Below are positions 57,413 to 64,000 of a stretch of 64,000 nt of DNA, one piece after another. The DNA comes from Termitomyces sp. T153 (Eukaryota; Basidiomycota; Agaricomycetes; Agaricales; Lyophyllaceae). Below the pieces are notes generated by a model. That model had not been told where the DNA came from. It ran no database searches and worked only from the letters and a program-made list of their open reading frames with translations. The stretch spans positions 1,116,001 to 1,180,000 of the forward strand of contig JACKQL020000005.1 in assembly GCA_018296165.2 (NCBI GenBank), written 5' to 3'. A program made the position numbers and the translations under genes. The first letter of the stretch is position 1, and the number at the start of each line of letters is the position of its first letter.

Positions 57413-60300
57413 ATGAAGTTGAAGTGTGGCTGCCATTCATCAGGGGATTCTTCCCAAACCATTAAAAGGGTCAGATGTACCCTGAGCCTTCAGTCTTTGC
57501 CTATGCCTTCCTCTGTCTATTCCCCAGCAGTGTTGTCTGAGTCATCTGAGTTATCCACAGGATCCCTCACCTCTTTGTCTTTGGAGGAGTCTGAGTCTCA
57601 CTGTGGTCACAGGCAGGTTGAGGCCATGTATCAGAGCTGTAAGCATGGGTCTGCTTCTCTGTGCTCTGGGGTCGCTAACCAATCTTTACAGAATTGTCTG
57701 CAGCTGTGGCTAGCCCATTGGTGGCTCCATCTCAAGGCAGAATTTTGGCAGGGTTGATTTCAGTGTTGGCGGTGTGGTTCTCAAGGCCAAATTTTAGTCC
57801 AGAGGAGATTCAGGTCATTCTGAAAGTGCTGTGGGTTCTCCAATCAGAAGTGACCCCAGAGAAGTTTGCAGAGGCCATGGGATGAGTGTGGGGTCCTCTG
57901 ACCCTGGAGTGGTGTTAGGTGAAGGCTTCAGTGAGTACTCCATGTTGTTGCACCAAGTCCTGAGCTGATTCCATCCCATAGTGTGCCATTTGTGCTCAAC
58001 ATGGGGAGGATTGCAGTTTTGAGGAGCTGACTTAGGAGTCCTGGCAGAACACTTTAGTATGCATCCCATGTTGCTCGAGGCATGAGAAGTGTCCAATTTT
58101 GCTGAGTTGGCAGGTGGCCTGCATGTCTGAGGAGCAGGGGTGGGATGTGGCATGGGTGGCCATGCAGTTGCTCAAGGGGTGCAGGGGAAGGGTGTTGGGT
58201 TGGGGTTCTAGAGTGGAGGGTGGAGCAAGCATGGAGCAGCCTGTGATGAAGGTGGGGCCCCTGCAGAGTGGGTGGAGGGAGAGGGCCTCCACAGTGCATG
58301 ATAAGGGGAAGCAAAGGGTGTCCTCTTCTCTGGAGGCAAGGCCCAGCAAGTGGCCACAAGAGGAGGAGTCAATGGTGGGCCTACCTGGGCCACATATATA
58401 CTCCCCCAGGTCAGGGGTCCTGGTAGGAAGGTCTGGTGGGGACTCTGTTTCCTCTCCTGTCATTCCCAAGATGTTTTGGCAGTGGCATTGTCCTGATTGT
58501 TGGCATTGCATGAGAAGGAGGTTCAGAAGATCACAACATAATTCAGGAGGAGCATGACAAGGCACAGAGAGATTGGAATTTGGTGTGGGGGGAGCTAGAG
58601 GGAGCTATGCAGGCAATTGTGGAGGGGTCACTGGAGGTGCAGGGGTTGTGAGAGCATTTGGTGCAGTCAGAGGCATAGGCAGAGCAGAGGGTGGAGGTTG
58701 ATGTGCTCCTATGCTGCCTAGTGCCATGCAGGAAACCTAAAAAGAGGACCTAACACTAGTCACTAGATAGGGTAGCTGGCAGTAGGAAGTTAATAGTTGA
58801 GGGTGAATTAGTAACCATCCCAGAGAACTAGAGCAAAAGTTGAGATGTGGGGTGAAGTAGAAAGCAGTCGCTATCGCTAGCTGAGGTCGCTATTGACAAT
58901 AAGGAAAAATGGGGGAAGACAGATAACATTGCTAAGACAAAGCGAACTCGTAATGGTGGTGAGGAGAGTAGTGAGAGAGAAGGTGGTAAGGGAAGGACTG
59001 AAACTAGGGGACAAACATGAACTAGTCACTAGCCATAGTCGCTAGCATTGTTAAGTCAAATTAACACAAATAGGCACCTGCAGTTGGTACCAAACTAAGT
59101 CGAAGTTGAAGTCAAGGAGGCTTGTTGCTAAGCTGGAGTCAAAGACAAGATAAGGGAAAGAAAGGCAAAGTGAAATCTCAAGCTGGTAGGCTTAAAGAGA
59201 GCAGCTAGTCGACTTTGAAGGGGGTTCTCTGTTCTTCTGTCCTGTAGTGTCTATGTACAGTCAGTATTTATATGTTTCCAAGTATAGTATGTGAAAGTAA
59301 ACAAATAAGTACCACTAGCAATGGCGTCTGTCACTGTGTTTATGGTGCATACAAGGCATCAGTCTGTAACTAAGTGAAAAATCATAGGCGAAGTCTTGGC
59401 AATGCCTAATTGCTAATAAAAACCAAAAAGAAACAAGTCCAATGTCAACACCTGAAGCATAGACGCCATTCAAGTATGTTGGTAAGCTCAGCAAACGAAG
59501 TGATAGTAAAAAGATACACATCTGATAATTTGTCCATATATGGTAGGAGAACACCCTTTTGTCACCAGGATCGCTAGGGTTGCTAATAATCATCGCTAGG
59601 GGGGTCTAGGCCTTGATGATCTAGGCCCAAGTTCCAGACTCCACATGATATTTCTTGTGCTCAATAAGTCTTGTAGTCGCTAGAGTCTCATGCTTCAGTC
59701 CAATCCTCGGGCTAGATCCTCTGTGCTGAGTGTTGTGACTTGTGTCAAATTCAAAGTAGTCAGCTGCCGCTAAGTCCAAAATGCCGAAATGCTGAAAACA
59801 ATGCTCAGCAGTAACTGGAGCTTATCAAGGTGCAGTGGGGGGTGGCAGAGGTGGAGGGGGCCAGGGTGGAGGTGGGGAGGTGGTGCAAGGAATGGCTGGC
59901 CAATGAGGTGGCCTCAGGGCAGAGGGGGGTGATGTGTGAGTTCTCCTGTTTCTTGCCTCTTCTATTCTGCTGATACTGAGCCATGTAGACTGGGTCTGAC
60001 AGCACTGCATCCTCCTTGATTGGGCATTGGCTGCCCATGCCTCAATGCAGAATGGGCTAGCATGGATGCCCAGGGAGCTCCCATTGGAGTTGAAGCAGAG
60101 ATTTTGGCAGATGGGGTGGTTGTTGGCAGGGCATTGGCAGAGGAGCATAGCAGACCCCAGAGCATGGTGGGAGGTAGCAACTGACATAGAGGAGCTGCTG
60201 CCTAGGCAGCCAGAGGTTCTTGCTATCATAGTTGCCCAGATGGAAGTGGATTTGGTCAGGGGTGTGGTGCAGAAAATCCCAGAGGAGGAGGGGGATTAAG
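57413..60300 (+). pseudogene. Decayed antisense coiled-coil ORF inside the chromovirus
   Basis: Between the chromodomain and the polypurine tract, the plus strand (opposite to pol) carries coding-like pieces. One is Ser-rich (57480-57600). Another has a Cys-containing segment (SSPVIPKMFWQWHCPDCWHC, about 58440-58510). A charged helical stretch (EEHDKAQRDWNLVWGELEGA) is followed by EHLVQSEA and AEQRVEVDVL, with TGA and TAG where CGA and CAG would fit. Past the nested insertion the same style resumes (QWGVAEVEGARVEVGRWCKE) and reaches 60300. I do not recognise a family. Confidence 0.45.
58710..59816. mobile_element. Nested insertion, LTR-like, about 1.1 kb
   Basis: A segment unlike its surroundings. 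CpG is common (gtcgctatcgctagctgagg), it lacks long frames, and it interrupts the antisense coiled-coil frame. The pentamer tgctc occurs at both edges (58703-58707 and about 59806), a possible target duplication. It is likely a solo LTR or non-autonomous element younger than its host. Exact ends are uncertain. Confidence 0.5.
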
Positions 60301-60567
60301 GGGGTTTTGGACTCTGCTTTCTTGCTGCCCTGCACTCCTTCCTGTTTTATAACTTGTATTTTGTAGCTTGTCCATCCTGATTTCTTGCCTTCCTGCTGAG
60401 CATGAGAAGTTTCAGATGGAGTGAGGGGGAGAGTAAGTAAAAATATGCAGGAGGTTACTTGTAGGAGTTGAATCCCTGATGAATCCAGAGCTGGGGGTTA
60501 TGCCCACTGATGCTATTTGTGTTTACTAGTCCTGAAGGTCCTAGGGCTTGGTGGGGTGCTGTCAATG

Positions 60568-62037
60568 GAAGTTCCAGAGTTCATCAGGGGCTCTGTCAAG
60601 GTTTTTTGGGGGTTTCCAAGTGTCTTCCTCAGGTCCATAGCCCTTCCAGTGGACTAAGTACTGGAGTCAGCTGCAGACCATGCAGGAGTCTTGGATTTGG
60701 TCAACCTTATAGTGGAATTCATCCTCAACTTCAATGAGGGGCAGTTGGCTGGGGTGTTGCATGGGGAAGGGGTCCAGAGCATGTTTTTCAAGGAGTTGTA
60801 TGTGGAATATGGGGTGGAGACCCTTTAGGCCTGGGGGTAGGTTGAGCTTGTAGGCATGCATGGAGACCTTCTGGAGGACTTTGCAAGGGCCAAAACATTT
60901 GTGATTGAGCTTGACAGAGGGCCTCCAGGTCTTGAGATTTTGTCGATCAAGCCAAACCAAAGTGCTGGGGGGCCAGTTGGGGGTGAAGTCATATCAGGCA
61001 TTGGCATGTTTAGAGTAGGCTTGATTGGCAGTGCTGATTTCATTCTAGAGGAACTAGTGAAGGGAGCAGAGGTCCTCAGCAACTTTGTGGGCAACATGGG
61101 AAGGGATGTCCTTGAGGGATAGCATGGGTTGGGGGTTGTAGCCTTTGTTGGCATAGAAGGGGGAAACTCCAGTGGCAGAGTGAGGCATATTATTGTAGGT
61201 AAACTTAGCAAGAGGGAGTTCTGCATGCCAGTCATTCTGTAAATAATTAACATAGAGGCAGAGATACTGTTCCAATGTCTGATTTACTTGTTCTGTCTGT
61301 CTGTTGGTCTCTGGGTGATAGGTGGTGGAGAGATTGGTCTTTATTTTGAGTGCCTTGCATAGCAATTGCCAAAAATGGGATACAAACAGAGGCCCACAGT
61401 TAGAGACGATGTTGTTCAGGAGTCCATGCTTAAAGAATATGTGTTCAAGGGATAGTTTGGCAAACTCTGAAGCATTGTTAGTAGTGTGGCAGGGAATGAA
61501 GAGGGCTTGCTTAATGAGGCAGCAGACAACAAGGAGGATGGCATCAAAACCTTTGGAGTCAGGAAGTTCAATGATATGATCCATTGAAATTGAGGACCAG
61601 GGGCACTGACTGATGGAGAGGGGCTTCAATAATCTGTGAGGATGGTGGCAGAGTACCTTGGCCTGGAGACAAGGTTTGTGGGCCCTAATGTATCGAGTAA
61701 TGTCCTTCTTCATTCCTGGCCAAAAGTAGGTCTGGGAGATGAGTTGAAGGGTCTTACAAATTTTTGGGTGTCTGCAGAGCTTGTGGTCATGGTGTTGCCA
61801 GAGTATGTTGAGGTGAATGGACTTGTGGTCTGGAGTGTAAATTTGTCCACTCTGGAGCAGAAGGCAGTGGTCCAGAGACAGTGTGAAGGGGCTTTCAGTG
61901 TTTGACTTGTTGGTGGAGTTGTTGTGGGGGTTGTGCTGGGTGAAGAAGGAGTTTGGGGGTGAGTTTCTGATTTGGGGGAGGATTCCTTCTTCATTTAAAA
62001 TCAGCATGGCATGTAGATGTTTGGGGGGAATTACCAC
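60568..62037 (-). pseudogene. Gypsy integrase and chromodomain
   Basis: The long open piece 62037-61054 contains the zinc-binding module (LCRHPKICKTLQLISQTYFW, then RAHKPCLQAK) and the core. The core has SMDHIIELPDSKGFDAILLV with the first Asp, VSNCGPLFVSHFW in place of the usual D-R/K-G-x-x-F (Asp replaced by Asn) and YHPETNRQTEQVNQTLEQYL with the Glu. The next piece (60960-60667) has a [20 protein letters not shown] module. Past a stop comes a chromodomain ([35 protein letters not shown]) ending near 60568. The middle catalytic residue change and stops show it is inactive. Confidence 0.85.
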
Positions 62038-62357
62038 TTGATGGTTGAATGCATTCTGCTCAGCCTCAAATGACTTTTCTGGATATATGTTGGACCTCCA
62101 AGTGAGGGCATCAGGTTTTGTGCTGAGTTGTCTGAGTCAATAGTGGATGGTGAAGTCATACTCTGAGAGGGTTTTGGACTATCGAGCTTGATGGCAGCTG
62201 AGTTGCTTTATGGTTGTGAAGTATTGCAGATTGTTGTGATTGGAGTAGACTTGAATGCAGTGTGGGAATCCCTTGAGGTAGGCCCGCTACTGATGGAAGG
62301 CTTCAACAATTGCAAGGAGTTCCTTATTATAGATATTATAGTTGAGCCCTGCAGGAA

Positions 62358-63549
62358 TCATTGAACAGGTGTAGAAGGCAATGGGGCACAGGTCCTTGCC
62401 TCCAGAGTCTGACTAGGAGAGTATTCTGGTGATGGCATAGTCAGAGGTGTTGCATTTGAGCATGATTGGTAGGGAGGGGTTGAAATGGCAGAGAACCAGG
62501 GTGGAGGTGAAGGCCTTCTTGAGGAGGAGGAATATGCTTTGGCACTTGCTGTCCCAATCCCAAGGGGTGTTCTTCTGCATGAGTCAGTTGAGAGGTTTGG
62601 TGATTCTGGAGTAGTTGTCAATGAACTAGTGATAAAAGTTAGCAAACCCCAGAAATGACTGTACCTCCTTGACATTTTGCAGTAGGGGCCAGTTGAGTAT
62701 AGCATCGACCTTAGTGGGGTCCATGCACATGCTGTTAGGAGTGATGATGACTCCAAGATATTCAACCTCCATTGTGTGGAAGGAGCATTTTTTGGGTTTG
62801 GCATAGAGGTAGTACTCCTGAAGTTGTTCTAGGACATGGTGGACATGCTCTAGATGCTCCTCTGGCAAATTTGAATAGATCAATATGTTGTCCAGGTACA
62901 CAATAATGAAAACATTGTTCATGTCATGGAAGATATTGTTCATGAAGTACTGAAAGGTGGCAGGGGAGTTAGTCATTTCAAAGGGCATTACAACGTACTC
63001 AAAGAGGCCATAGTGAGTGCAAAAGGCAGTCTTCCATTCATGTCCTGGAGCAATCTGGACATTGTTGTAGCCAGAATGGAGATCTATCTTTGTGTAGATC
63101 TTAGCACTGTGGAGGCAGTCAATGAGATCCTCAATCAGGAGGAGAGGATACCAGTTCTTTCTAGTGACTTTGTTGAGTCTCTAATAATCTATACAGAGTC
63201 AGAGTGATCTGTCCTTCTTCTTGGCAAACAGGACTGGAGTGCCAGTGGCAGAGATCAATGGGCATATGAAGCCCTTGCCAAGCATGTCATCAAGGTATTT
63301 CTTCAGGGCCTGGAGCTCGATCTTGGACTTGTTGTAGATCTTGCCAAACAGGAGCAAGGCACCTTCTTTGAGGTTGATCTTGTGGTCATAAGAGTGGTGT
63401 GGAGGAAGTTCTTTGGTGCTCCCTTTAGAGAACATGTCAGCAAATTCATGATACTCTGGGGGAACTACTTTGTATAGGATCTGTTCCTCCATTTGGCACT
63501 CTGGCAGGGTAGTTCCTGTGCAGAGGTGTTTCTCTAGTAGGGCTGGCAT
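62358..63549 (-). pseudogene. Gypsy reverse transcriptase and RNase H
   Basis: The RT start reads VVPPEYHEFADMFSKGSTKE, ELPPHHSYDHKINLKEGAL and GTPVLFAKKKDRSL (63549-63199). A frameshift follows, then MPFEMTNSPATFQYFMNNIF with the catalytic box VYLDNILIYSN, where the usual second Asp is Asn. EVQSFLGFANFYH follows. RNase H continues in a shifted frame to about 62358. D-to-N in the catalytic pair would abolish polymerisation. Confidence 0.85.
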
Positions 63550-64000
63550 GATTTGTAACTGAAAGGCAGGGGTGCCATCTTATAGAATGCATGTGAAGGG
63601 GATGGTGCCAATGATTTTAATGTCAAGGTTTCTGGAGTCAATGAGAGTGGGTGATGGGGTGGCAGCAGCTGAATCTGAGTTGTTCAGAGGGGTTGAGCAT
63701 CACTGGTTGGAGTACTGTGGGCCCTTATATTGATTCTGGAGTATGTTGGGGAGCAGCTGTCATGATTTAATTGAGGTTGACCAAGGTGGGAGTCTAAGAT
63801 AGACTGGAGGCAGAGGGGAATGGTAGCTGCTAGGCTTGCTTCAGGGCCAGGAAATTGTATGGTAAGGTTCTTCCAGTTGATGTCAGGGTTGACATCTTGC
63901 AGCTATGGGAGTCCAAGCATGATCAGAGTCAATGGGGGGAGTTGGGTGACGAGAAGCCAGGCCTGAAACTGCAGGTCATTGTTGAGGGTAAGGGTGTTGT
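63550..64000 (-). pseudogene. Gypsy protease region, cut by window edge
   Basis: Minus-strand frame shows LTLIMLGLP, a TAG, then LQDVNPDINWKNLTIQFPGP. This is the segment following the protease in chromoviruses (GxPWLxxxNPxIxW), with TAG in place of the Trp codon. The active-site DTG would lie beyond 64000. Confidence 0.65.

Larger units (their letters stand above)
56248..64000 (-). mobile_element. Ty3/gypsy chromovirus, 3' part (continues beyond window)
   Basis: Minus-strand order from the right edge is protease end, RT, RNase H, integrase, chromodomain, a 3.2 kb extra segment, polypurine tract, 3' LTR. The gag and 5' LTR lie outside the window. Coding pieces have stops and frameshifts, and CpG is nearly absent except in a nested segment at 58710-59816. 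The LTR family also occurs as a fragment at 16266-17216. Confidence 0.88.

Overview
The window looks like a chromosomal segment of a mushroom-forming basidiomycete (Agaricomycetes). The signs are dense genes split by 50-60 base GT-AG introns, a FunK1-type fungal kinase, a zinc/alpha-kinase gene, an Hpc2/ubinuclein protein and chromodomain-bearing Ty3/gypsy elements. Exon structures were read by hand; where I give a protein length, the exons sum to whole codons.

Host genes: QCR2 (1111-2599, -), a SAM methyltransferase (2957-4321, -), a family X DNA polymerase of lambda/POL4 type (about 4988-9637, +), a FunK1 kinase (11114-14182, +), an acylaminoacyl-peptidase (33596-36095, -), ribosomal P1 (36590-37176, -), a G-domain protein (about 38480-40616, +), an HPC2/ubinuclein HIR-complex subunit (47987-50362, +) and a degenerate 4'-phosphopantetheinyl transferase (51965-53190, +). 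The FunK1 locus is duplicated. A second, decayed copy lies at 30495-33120, and the 15.5 kb between the two copies is almost all transposon.

Mobile DNA falls in three blocks. (1) 15.1-30.1 kb holds a chromodomain remnant, a gag-like ORF, an LTR fragment, a tyrosine-recombinase (YR) retroelement complex with 2.65 kb inverted arms and 330 bp direct repeats, and a Ty3/gypsy chromovirus. (2) 40941-46405 is a complete-looking DNA transposon with 32 bp terminal inverted repeats and a perfect 5 bp target duplication. It contains two intact spliced genes, a 435-aa DDE integrase-fold transposase and a 735-aa zinc-cluster/alpha-kinase protein. This is the strongest candidate for an undescribed system. 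(3) 55.7-64.0 kb holds a gypsy integrase scrap and a second chromovirus that runs off the right edge, with a decayed antisense coiled-coil ORF and a nested insertion.

The retroelement blocks are strikingly poor in CpG compared with the host genes and with transposon (2). Many of their disabling changes are CpG to TpG/CpA, for example at both catalytic arginines of the YR recombinase. This fits methylation-driven decay of old elements next to a younger DNA transposon.
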